Made by a program: the position numbers and the translations under genes. 12,119 nt of DNA from Natronohydrobacter sp. (GTDB taxonomy: Bacteria > Pseudomonadota > Alphaproteobacteria > Rhodobacterales > Rhodobacteraceae). The notes under the pieces are model-generated. The model did not search any database, was not told where the DNA came from, and worked only from the letters and a program-made list of their open reading frames with translations. Of the stretch, positions 5,454 to 12,119 are shown piece after piece. Positions within the stretch are counted from its first letter, which is position 1, and each line of letters begins with the position of its first letter. The stretch is taken from positions 1 through 12,119 of the forward strand of contig SKGU01000245.1 in NCBI GenBank assembly GCA_007117255.1, read 5' to 3'.

Positions 5454-7157
5454 ATGGCACAGGCGATGTTGTTGGGAATTACCATTGTCGTGACAGCCAG
5501 CCTGATTGTCCTTGGGTCACTTGCGATATTTGCAGGGTTATGGCGCGGGGGCGGACGGGCGGACCTTGTCGGGCCGGTCGCCGACAATGATGCGGTCTTC
5601 ATCTTGCGCGATGGTCAGGTAATCGATTGCTCTGATGCTGGTCGCAAGCTTCTCAACTCGCTTGACGGCGGTGCGAGTATCGGGGGCAATCCAGCCGACT
5701 GGATTATGCTGCAGCGCTATCTGAGCCAGCATTTCCCGGATCTGGATCAGGCGCTTGCAGCGCTGCCTCAAAAGGCACAGGTGGAACTTGGATCTGCCAC
5801 AGAACGCGGGTTGGTGCTGACGGTGCGACTTCACAAGGGGCTGATGCGGCTGCACCTGAATGACACCTCTGCCGAGGGGGCCTTGCTGGCGATTGACCGG
5901 CTTAGTTTCGATGCCTTGCATGCGGAACTGACAACCTTGCGCGCCTTTGCCCGTCACAGCCCGACCCTTGTCTGGAAAACGGATGCGCAGGGTCAGGTGA
6001 TCTGGGCAAATACCAGTTATATCCGCTGCTTGCAGCAAAGCGACAGCGCGAAGGCTGATCTGACTTGGCCCTTGCCCGCGTTGTTTGATATCCCGGCGCA
6101 TTCGAATGAGGCGCGGATATCCTGTATGCGCGACGAAACGGTTCATTGGTTCGCTTATCGCCATGCGTCTGACGGCGATGACAGCCTGCATTTCGCGACG
6201 GCGATTGATGATACAGTGCAGTCAGAAGCAGCCCGCCATCAAACCTTGCAGACCCTGACGCGCACTTTCGCGTCTCTGCCTATCGGTCTTGCGCTGTTTG
6301 ATGCAGATCGTCGCCTACAGGTGTTCAATCCGGCATTGGTTGATCTGACAGGCATGGACCCGATTTTTCTGGCGGCCCGGCCTGATTTTGAACAGATCCT
6401 ATATGCGTTGCGCGAGAAACGCATGCTGCCCGAACCAAAGGATTTCAAGGATTGGCGGCGCGAGATTATCGAGATGGAGAAGGCTGCAGAATCCGGGGAA
6501 TATGCCGAAGAATGGTGCCTTGACGGGGGGCGCACGTTTCACGTATCGGGCCGTCCGCAACCGAATGGTGCGATCGCGCTTTTCATCGAAGATGTGACCA
6601 CAGAAGCAGCGCTGACACGCAGCTTCCGCAGCGAGATCGAAACCGTGCACAAGGTGCTGGATGGCCTGACCGAAGGGATCGCGGTGTTCAGCATGTCGGG
6701 GCAGACGTTGCTGGCAAATGATGCTTATGTCGGCCTGTGGCAGGATGACCCCTGCGGTCAACTGTCGGATGCCGGTCTGGGGCAGGCGATCGGGCTATGG
6801 TCAGAACGCTGTGAACCGACGACATTCTGGTCGCGCCTGGCTGAATTTGTTGTGCAAGCAGAGGCATTGGATGAAATCACCGGCTCTGCGACAATGCGCG
6901 GTGGCATGCCCTTGGCGTTGCGGGCGCGGCGATTGTCTGGTGGTACGATCATGGTGGTGTTCCAGCCGATGAGTGTACAGTCTTGGTCACGCCGACCTGA
7001 ACGCACGGCCGGGGGTGAATTGATCCGCAGCCCGGATCTGGCCGCGCCCGCGCGAGACCTTGCGCGAATGGGCAGCCCGACCGAGATGAGCATGGTGCAA
7101 GATAGTGCGCGAAAGCCCCGTTCGGCGCGACATTCGGGCAACCGTATCCGGGCCTGA
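5454..7157 (+). CDS. Membrane-anchored four-PAS-domain protein without a kinase domain (DivL-like by position)
   Basis: The 567-residue protein starts with one membrane helix (about residues 5-29) followed by RGGGR, so the rest is cytosolic. Four PAS-like repeats follow at about 45-150, 163-255, 267-382 and 393-505. The third (LPIGLALFDADRRLQVFNPA) and fourth (LTEGIAVFSMSGQTLLANDA) are clear PAS_7-type modules of the kind seen in alphaproteobacterial sensor kinases. The tail (506-567) is basic, probably disordered, and contains no H-box or ATPase motif. The downstream 312 bases do not encode one in any frame, so a recent frameshift is unlikely. The start has a good ribosome site (AAGGGG, 7 nt spacing) and lies under a CtrA box. 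In many alphaproteobacteria the atypical kinase DivL is encoded next to tsaE. This may be its shortened rhodobacterial form, working with the CckA-ChpT-CtrA pathway, but orthology is inferred from position and PAS type only. Confidence 0.85.
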   Translation: MAQAMLLGITIVVTASLIVLGSLAIFAGLWRGGGRADLVGPVADNDAVFILRDGQVIDCSDAGRKLLNSLDGGASIGGNPADWIMLQRYLSQHFPDLDQALAALPQKAQVELGSATERGLVLTVRLHKGLMRLHLNDTSAEGALLAIDRLSFDALHAELTTLRAFARHSPTLVWKTDAQGQVIWANTSYIRCLQQSDSAKADLTWPLPALFDIPAHSNEARISCMRDETVHWFAYRHASDGDDSLHFATAIDDTVQSEAARHQTLQTLTRTFASLPIGLALFDADRRLQVFNPALVDLTGMDPIFLAARPDFEQILYALREKRMLPEPKDFKDWRREIIEMEKAAESGEYAEEWCLDGGRTFHVSGRPQPNGAIALFIEDVTTEAALTRSFRSEIETVHKVLDGLTEGIAVFSMSGQTLLANDAYVGLWQDDPCGQLSDAGLGQAIGLWSERCEPTTFWSRLAEFVVQAEALDEITGSATMRGGMPLALRARRLSGGTIMVVFQPMSVQSWSRRPERTAGGELIRSPDLAAPARDLARMGSPTEMSMVQDSARKPRSARHSGNRIRA

Positions 7158-7469
7158 GGGGGCGACCCATGCGACAATCCTCACCAGTTTGGCAGACCTG
7201 ACAGCCCCACCACGCCGATCACATGAATAGCCGTACGATTACATGCGCAGGTGACACTTGCAGGGGCTAAGGCTGCCAAGACCGAATGACGGTTTTCCAG
7301 CTTCATATCTGCGGTTGTGCCCGCTTGAAAACGTTTTGCCCGGTCCCGCGCGGCCAATCCCGCTGTGGAAAGGGATGTTCCGCAGGTCATGACTGGTTGA
7401 TGGGCCTGTAGCCTCAAGACGGCTCGTAAGGGGCTGGCGGCCAGGTGGAAGTCATGGCACATTCATGCC
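7158..7469 (+). other. Intergenic region (312 bases) before tsaE
   Basis: I see no gene here that I can support. Small structures present: AAGACCG (7278-7284) and CGGTTTT (7290-7296) form a short stem ending in four Ts, possibly a weak terminator for the PAS gene. AAAACGTTTT (7328-7337) is a perfect 10-base palindrome. A perfect 7-base inverted repeat overlaps the tsaE start (7453-7472). A minus-strand reading frame of 93 codons (7181-7462) has no recognisable domain or ribosome site. A promoter for tsaE-addBA is expected here, but I could not identify a convincing -35/-10 pair. A small RNA cannot be excluded. Confidence 0.6.
7278..7296 (+). terminator. Possible weak intrinsic terminator after the PAS gene
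   Basis: Arms AAGACCG and CGGTTTT pair over 7 bases with one G-U pair and a 5-base loop, and the run ends in four Ts. The stem has only three strong pairs and lies 120 nt past the stop codon, so termination would be weak. Confidence 0.25.
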
Positions 7470-7472
7470 ATG
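7453..7472 (+). promoter_or_regulatory. Inverted repeat covering the tsaE start codon
   Basis: CATGGCA (7453-7459) and TGCCATG (7466-7472) are perfect 7-base arms around a 6-base spacer, and the right arm ends with the ATG of tsaE. Folded in mRNA, it would hide the start codon. It could also be a binding site for a dimeric repressor. No good Shine-Dalgarno sequence stands at normal distance from ATG 7470, while GGAAG (7447-7451) fits an out-of-frame ATG at 7454. Function is inferred. Confidence 0.4.
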
Positions 7473-7958
7473 CAGCACGGTTTCTCGTTGAGCTTTTCCT
7501 CGCAGTCGCCTGATCAGACTGCCGCACTTGCCGCGCGACTTGGCGCCAGCCTTCATCCGGGGGATGTGCTGTTATTGGATGGTCCGGTCGGCGCAGGTAA
7601 AAGTCATTTTTGCCGCGCCCTTATCCAGTCACGTTTGGCGGCCTTGAACCTGCATGAGGATGTTCCCTCGCCCAGTTTTACGCTTGTGCAGACATATGAT
7701 GTTGGCCCCGTCGAGATATGGCATGCCGATCTCTATCGGTTGACAGACCCGCAAGAGATATTTGAACTGGGGCTGGAAGATGCGTTCGAGAATGCGATTT
7801 GTCTGGTGGAATGGTCCGAACGATTGGGTGATGCGCGTCCGCATGATGCGCTGCATCTATGCCTGACGCCCGGCACGGGGCCGGATGCGCGGCAGCTGGA
7901 ATTCACCGGCGGGCTTGCATGGCAGGCGCGACTTGCATCCGTGCTGGCCGCAGTGTGA
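7470..7958 (+). CDS. tsaE: tRNA threonylcarbamoyladenosine biosynthesis ATPase TsaE
   Basis: This is a 162-residue cytosolic ATPase of normal family length. TsaE binds TsaD-TsaB and uses ATP turnover to drive synthesis of t6A at position 37 of ANN-decoding tRNAs. The P-loop GPVGAGKS occupies residues 38-45, followed by the family motifs PSPSFTLVQTY (66-76), HADLYR (85-90) and LVEWSERLGD (112-121). ATG 7470 gives the expected N-terminus, with a beta strand (FSLSF) before the P-loop. Its ribosome site is poor and the start codon lies in an inverted repeat, so initiation may be regulated or coupled to an upstream 19-codon frame at 7454-7513. addB begins 9 nt after the stop, so tsaE and addBA are probably cotranscribed. 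The linkage of tsaE with addBA is common in alphaproteobacteria. Confidence 0.95.
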   Translation: MQHGFSLSFSSQSPDQTAALAARLGASLHPGDVLLLDGPVGAGKSHFCRALIQSRLAALNLHEDVPSPSFTLVQTYDVGPVEIWHADLYRLTDPQEIFELGLEDAFENAICLVEWSERLGDARPHDALHLCLTPGTGPDARQLEFTGGLAWQARLASVLAAV

Positions 7959-7967
7959 CGGCGCAGT

Positions 7968-10901
7968 ATGTTCGACACTGACCCAAGCCCCCCCCGTTTG
8001 TTCGCGCTGCCTTCTGGCGTCAATTTTCCTGTAGCTCTTGCCGATGGCCTTGCGCAGCGCTTGGCACCATTGCCGCCCGAAGAGCGCGCCCGCGTGACTG
8101 TTCTTGTCAATTCTGCCCGAATGCGCACGCGCCTGCGCACCGCGTTGATTGCACAAGGGGCTGCGATCCTGCCGCGGTTACGGTTAATCACGGACCCGTT
8201 GATCTTTGACGGTGCGGCAGAACACCCGCCCTCTGTCCCACCCTTGCGGCGCAGGCTGGAGCTTGCGCAACTGATTGACCGTTTGCTGCAAGCCAGCCCT
8301 GATCTGGCCCCGCGCAGTGCCATTTATGACTTGTCGGACAGTCTGGCGCGACTGTTTGCGGAAATGCAGGCCGAGGGCGTGCCATTCGAGCGGCTGCGTG
8401 ATCTCGATGTCAGCCGCCATTCCGGTCATTGGGCGCGCGCGCTGGCTTTTATCACCCTGGCCGAACAGGTGATACGCCGTGACAGCCCCGATCACGAAGG
8501 ACGCCTGCGCGTGCAGGCCGAAGCGCTGATCACGCGCTGGGGCAGCGTCGCGCCGCAAGATCCGATCATCATCGCAGGCTCAACCGGATCGCGCGGGACA
8601 ACGGCGCTGCTGATGCAGGCGGTCGCGCGGCTGCCCATGGGCGCGGTGGTGGTGCCGGGCTTTGATTTCGACATGCCCGCCGCGACATGGGCGATTTTGC
8701 CGAATGGGGCCGCGCCGGAAGATCATCCGCAATACCGCTATCACCGCTTGCTGGAGGCGCTGGAGCTTGCGCCTGCAGAGGTGCGGCGCTGGACTGAAAC
8801 TGCCCCGCCCGCACCTGCGCGCAATGCGCTGGTTTCGCTGGCGTTACGTCCGGCGCCCGTGACTGATCAATGGATGCAGGACGGCCCGAAACTGCGCGAT
8901 CTGCCACAGGCCTGTGCCGAATTGACCCTGCTTGAGGCCCCGTCAGCGCGCATGGAAGCGCTTGCCATCGCGTTGCGGCTGCGACAGGCGGTGGAGACCG
9001 GGCAAAGCGCGGCCCTGATCACGCCGGATCGAGATCTGACCCGCCGTGTCACGGCGGCGCTGGACGGCTGGCGTATCACGCCGGATGACAGTGCCGGTCG
9101 TCCACTGGCACTGTCCGCGCCGGGACGTTTCCTGCGGCATGTGGCGGCGCTGATGGCGCAGCGGCTGGACGGGCAGGCGCTTCTGACCGTCCTGAAACAC
9201 CCGCTGACCCATAGCGCGGGGGATCGTGGCCCGCATCTGCTGCACACGCGCGATCTTGAATTGCGCATTCGTCGCCGGAATGTCGCGTATCCCGATGCGG
9301 ATTTTCTACGCGCGTTCGGGGAAGCAAGTGATTGTAAAGACTGGGTAGAATGGTTGATCAACACGCTGCCGCAGGCCCCGAACCCCGCGCCGCGTCCGCT
9401 GTCAGAGCTTGTCGCCGAGCATCTGGATTTGGCCGAAGGCTTGGCGCAGGGGCCTGACAGTACGCAGCAGAGCGAGTTGTGGCAGGCCGCGGCTGGGGCC
9501 AAGGCGCAAAGCGCCATGGCTGATCTTGCGCATGAGGCGGGGCATGGTGGCGCGCTCAGCCCGCGTGACTATGACGCCTTTGTCACCGCCTATATTCAGG
9601 GCTTTGAGGTGCGCGAGCCTGTTGCCGCGCATCCCGGCATCATGATCTGGGGCACATTGGAGGCGCGTGTTCAGGGTGCGGATCTGGTGATCCTTGCAGG
9701 GCTGAATGAGGGTATCTGGCCGAAAGCACCTGATCCCGACCCCTGGCTGAACCGCCGGATGCGCGCCGATGCGGGGTTGTTGTTGCCGGAGCGTCAGATC
9801 GGGCTGTCGGCGCATGACTTCCAGCAGGCTATCGGCGCGCGTGAGGTGATCTTGTCGCGCGCCGTGCGTGACAGCGAAGCGCAGACTGTGCCCTCGCGCT
9901 GGCTGAACCGGCTGACGAACCTGCTCAAAGGCTTGCCAGAGCAGGGGGCGGCTGCGCTTGACGCAATGCGTGCGCGCGGCGATCACTGGTTGGCTCTTGC
10001 GCAGGGGTTTGAGGCGAAGGCGGACCATCTGCCGCATGATCCGCGCGCGGAGCGACCTGCGCCGGCGCCGCCTGTTGCAGCACGCCCGCGCAAACTGCCG
10101 GTCACGGCGGTCAATCGTCTTATCCGCGACCCGTATGAGACCTATGCGAAATATGTGTTGGGTTTGCGCAAGCTGAACCCGCTGCACCCCTCGCCGGATG
10201 CGCTGTTGCGCGGGACAGTGCTGCACAAGGTGCTAGAGGCGTTTACCAAAGCGCCGCTTGAGGCCGATCCCTTTGCGCAGCTCATGCGCATGTCGAACGA
10301 GGTTCTGGCGCGCGAAGTGCCTTGGCCTGCGGCGCGCGCGCTTTGGCAGGCCCGGATGGGGCGGGCGGCGCAGGCGTTCTTGCAGTTCCATCTCGATCAG
10401 CCGGGCCGCGCGTTGATGCTGGAAGAAGAGGGCGCATTGGCATTGCGTGACCCGGCCTTCACCCTGACGGCAAAGCCCGACCGCATTGACGAATGGCCCG
10501 ATGGGCGCATCCATATCATCGATTACAAGACCGGCACCCCCCCGACCAAAACCCAGCAAAAGCATTTCGACAAACAGCTTTTGTTGCAGGCCATGATGGC
10601 CGAAGAAGCCGCTTTTGAAGCGCTGGGCCTGCGCGACGTGGCGCGGATCACCTATCTGGGTCTAGGCAACCGGCCCAAGCCCGAAGTGACCGAAATTACA
10701 CCCGCAATCGTGGCACAGACCCGTGAGGAGTTTGAGCGCCTGATCCGCGCCTATCTGACCCCCGACAAAGGGTTTCCGGCGCGGCGTTATCTGCTGAAAG
10801 AACAAGAATCGTCAGATTACGATCACCTGTCGCGCTTTGGCGAATGGGTGATGCAGGATGCGCCGGTTGTGTTGCCCGTGGGGGACCATGATGCAGTTTG
10901 A
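7968..10901 (+). CDS. addB: Double-strand break repair protein AddB (alphaproteobacterial type)
   Basis: This 977-residue protein is the AddB subunit of the AddAB helicase-nuclease, which resects double-strand breaks and loads RecA at Chi-like sites. The N-terminal two thirds is a helicase-like fold without a Walker A; residues around LPSGVNFPVA (14-23) replace it. VILAGLNEGIWP marks a conserved helicase-like motif in the middle. The C-terminal RecB/Cas4-type nuclease is intact: His753 in GTVLHKV, Asp838 in AKPDR, Asp852 and Lys854 in IIDYKTG, and QLLLQ (870-874). The four cysteines that hold an iron-sulfur cluster in Bacillus AddB are absent: the motif IRDPYETYAKYV has Asp where Cys stands, and the C-terminus has none. 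This agrees with the alphaproteobacterial subfamily. The gene follows tsaE by 9 nt and overlaps addA by 11 nt, consistent with balanced production of the two subunits. Confidence 0.95.
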   Translation: MFDTDPSPPRLFALPSGVNFPVALADGLAQRLAPLPPEERARVTVLVNSARMRTRLRTALIAQGAAILPRLRLITDPLIFDGAAEHPPSVPPLRRRLELAQLIDRLLQASPDLAPRSAIYDLSDSLARLFAEMQAEGVPFERLRDLDVSRHSGHWARALAFITLAEQVIRRDSPDHEGRLRVQAEALITRWGSVAPQDPIIIAGSTGSRGTTALLMQAVARLPMGAVVVPGFDFDMPAATWAILPNGAAPEDHPQYRYHRLLEALELAPAEVRRWTETAPPAPARNALVSLALRPAPVTDQWMQDGPKLRDLPQACAELTLLEAPSARMEALAIALRLRQAVETGQSAALITPDRDLTRRVTAALDGWRITPDDSAGRPLALSAPGRFLRHVAALMAQRLDGQALLTVLKHPLTHSAGDRGPHLLHTRDLELRIRRRNVAYPDADFLRAFGEASDCKDWVEWLINTLPQAPNPAPRPLSELVAEHLDLAEGLAQGPDSTQQSELWQAAAGAKAQSAMADLAHEAGHGGALSPRDYDAFVTAYIQGFEVREPVAAHPGIMIWGTLEARVQGADLVILAGLNEGIWPKAPDPDPWLNRRMRADAGLLLPERQIGLSAHDFQQAIGAREVILSRAVRDSEAQTVPSRWLNRLTNLLKGLPEQGAAALDAMRARGDHWLALAQGFEAKADHLPHDPRAERPAPAPPVAARPRKLPVTAVNRLIRDPYETYAKYVLGLRKLNPLHPSPDALLRGTVLHKVLEAFTKAPLEADPFAQLMRMSNEVLAREVPWPAARALWQARMGRAAQAFLQFHLDQPGRALMLEEEGALALRDPAFTLTAKPDRIDEWPDGRIHIIDYKTGTPPTKTQQKHFDKQLLLQAMMAEEAAFEALGLRDVARITYLGLGNRPKPEVTEITPAIVAQTREEFERLIRAYLTPDKGFPARRYLLKEQESSDYDHLSRFGEWVMQDAPVVLPVGDHDAV

Positions 10902-12119
10902 CGAGGCGACACTGGCGCAGAACCGCGCGTCCAGCCCAATCGATTCGACATGGCTTTCTGCCAATGCAGGATCGGGCAAGACCAAGGTGCTGACGGATCG
11001 TGTTGCGCGGCTGTTGTTGCGCGGGGTCGAGCCGCAGCGCATCTTGTGCCTGACCTATACCAAGGCGGCGGCCAGCGAGATGCAGAACCGCCTGTTCAAA
11101 CTCTTGGGCGAATGGGCGATGCTGCCGGAAACGGAATTGCGCACGGCGCTGTCACGGATTGATGAAACCCCCAGTGGTGGGTTGGCGGAGGCGCGCCGCC
11201 TGTTCGCGCGCGCGATCGAAGCGCCGGGCGGGTTGAAAATCCAAACGATTCATTCCTTTTGCGCGTCGCTGTTGCGCCGCTTTCCGCTGGAAGCGGGATT
11301 GTCGCCCGCCTTCAGCGAAATGGATGATCGCTCGGCCCGTGCCTTGCGCGCCGAAGTGCTGGATGATCTGGCCGTTGGGCCGGAGCGTGGCGCGCTCGAC
11401 AGTCTGGCAGCGGTGTTCACCGGCGCGGATCTGGATGCGCTGTTGATGGAGCTTTGCGGCAAGGCGCAGGCATTTGATGGGCCATTTCCGCAAGCGGACT
11501 TGCTCGATGCGCTGGACCTGCCGGAAGGGTTTGACGAAGGCGCGCTTCTGGCGGACGTGTTTCTGGGCAGTGAATTTGCACTGTTTGACCAGATACTACC
11601 CTATCTGCAAGCGGGCAGCGTGACCGATGCCAAGAACGCCGAAAAGCTGCGCGCGATTGCGCAGGGCGCGCCCGATCTTGACGCGCTTGAGGCGCTGGAA
11701 GGGCTGTTTCTGACTGGCGCGGGCGCGAAAGAGCCGTTTACCGCAAAAATCGGCAGCGTCCCGACCAAGGCCACGCAAAAAGCCATAGGCGCGCTGATTG
11801 ATCCGCTGAACCAGTTGATGGCACGGGTCGAACAAGCGCGCGCACGGCGTCTGGCCTTCGCCTGCTACCAGCGCAGTGCGGCCTTGCATCACTTTGCGCG
11901 CGCGTTCCTGCCGGCCTATGCACGCGCAAAAGCGGCGCGCGGCTGGCTGGATTTCGACGATCTGATCGCGCGGGCGGGCCAGTTGCTGACCGACCCGTCG
12001 GTCGCGCAATGGGTGCTGTTCAAACTTGATGGGGGCGTTGATCATATTCTGGTCGATGAGGCACAGGATACCTCGCCCGGTCAGTGGCAGGTGATCGAGC
12101 AACTGGCGCAGGAATTCAC
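10891..12119 (+). CDS. addA: Double-strand break repair helicase AddA, N-terminal part
   Basis: The first 409 codons are present and the gene runs off the window end. AddA is the UvrD/Rep-type superfamily 1 helicase and nuclease partner of AddB. Visible motifs are the Q-motif region (Gln10), Walker A ANAGSGKT (24-31), motif Ia LTYTKAAASEM, motif Ib KIQTIHSFC, and Walker B/motif II LVDEAQDTS with Asp389, Glu390 and Gln392. The stretch WLDFDDLIARAGQLL is also characteristic. No break or frameshift is seen. Two adjacent ATGs exist (10888 and 10891). I prefer 10891 because GGGGGA at 10880-10885 then lies 5 nt upstream rather than 2. The start lies inside addB, so translation is coupled. A typical AddA is around 1,100 residues, so about two thirds lies beyond the window. 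Confidence 0.95.
   Translation, partial: MQFDEATLAQNRASSPIDSTWLSANAGSGKTKVLTDRVARLLLRGVEPQRILCLTYTKAAASEMQNRLFKLLGEWAMLPETELRTALSRIDETPSGGLAEARRLFARAIEAPGGLKIQTIHSFCASLLRRFPLEAGLSPAFSEMDDRSARALRAEVLDDLAVGPERGALDSLAAVFTGADLDALLMELCGKAQAFDGPFPQADLLDALDLPEGFDEGALLADVFLGSEFALFDQILPYLQAGSVTDAKNAEKLRAIAQGAPDLDALEALEGLFLTGAGAKEPFTAKIGSVPTKATQKAIGALIDPLNQLMARVEQARARRLAFACYQRSAALHHFARAFLPAYARAKAARGWLDFDDLIARAGQLLTDPSVAQWVLFKLDGGVDHILVDEAQDTSPGQWQVIEQLAQEF

Noticed and set aside
7169..7201. Ten-codon frame just after the PAS gene with a GGGGG stretch upstream
   Set aside because: Too short and without features to separate from chance.
7325..7350. CTTGAAA resembling a heat-shock sigma factor -35 element
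   Set aside because: No matching -10 element at suitable spacing.
7181..7462. Minus-strand 93-codon frame in the gap before tsaE
   Set aside because: No ribosome site stands upstream of its start, it has no recognisable domain, and it lies among + strand genes. It cannot be fully excluded.

Overview
This window looks like chromosomal DNA of an alphaproteobacterium, most likely Rhodobacterales (Roseobacter/Rhodobacter type). Four things point there: GC-rich DNA with matching codon bias, an addB-addA pair in which AddB lacks the iron-sulfur cysteines, tsaE and a multi-PAS gene beside addBA, and a full-consensus CtrA box. All genes I accept lie on the + strand. No rRNA, tRNA, CRISPR array, insertion sequence or phage gene was seen.

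Region 1 (1-5366) is a transport and signalling cluster. It opens with the C-terminal end of an ActP-like sodium:solute symporter. After 85 bases holding two strong hairpins comes a 610-residue protein with cyclic-nucleotide-binding, CBS-pair and DUF294 nucleotidyltransferase domains. Then come an unrecognised two-helix membrane protein, a single-domain response regulator, and a 695-residue membrane protein. That last protein fuses a two-helix, PAS and degenerate histidine-kinase body to an intact DEDDh 3'-5' exonuclease. The last four genes are 15 nt apart or overlapping and read as one operon. Symporter, DUF294 protein and DnaQ-like exonuclease also occur together in other proteobacteria as I recall them. 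The kinase-like fusion and the added receiver and membrane proteins make this version unusual. I infer that the cluster senses and adjusts carboxylate uptake, but the exonuclease substrate and the nucleotidyltransferase target are unknown.

Region 2 (5367-7157) starts with an 87-base intergenic stretch. It holds an inverted repeat and an exact CtrA recognition sequence (TTAA-N7-TTAAC) placed as the -35 of a plausible promoter. This precedes a 567-residue, four-PAS, membrane-anchored protein with no kinase domain. Its position next to tsaE suggests a DivL-like protein, so the gene may belong to the CtrA cell-cycle/motility circuit.

Region 3 (7158-7469) is a 312-base gap with small inverted repeats and no convincing gene. 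Region 4 (7470-12119) is a housekeeping operon. tsaE (tRNA t6A synthesis) is followed after 9 nt by addB, which overlaps addA by 11 nt; addA runs off the window. AddAB is the double-strand-break resection helicase-nuclease.
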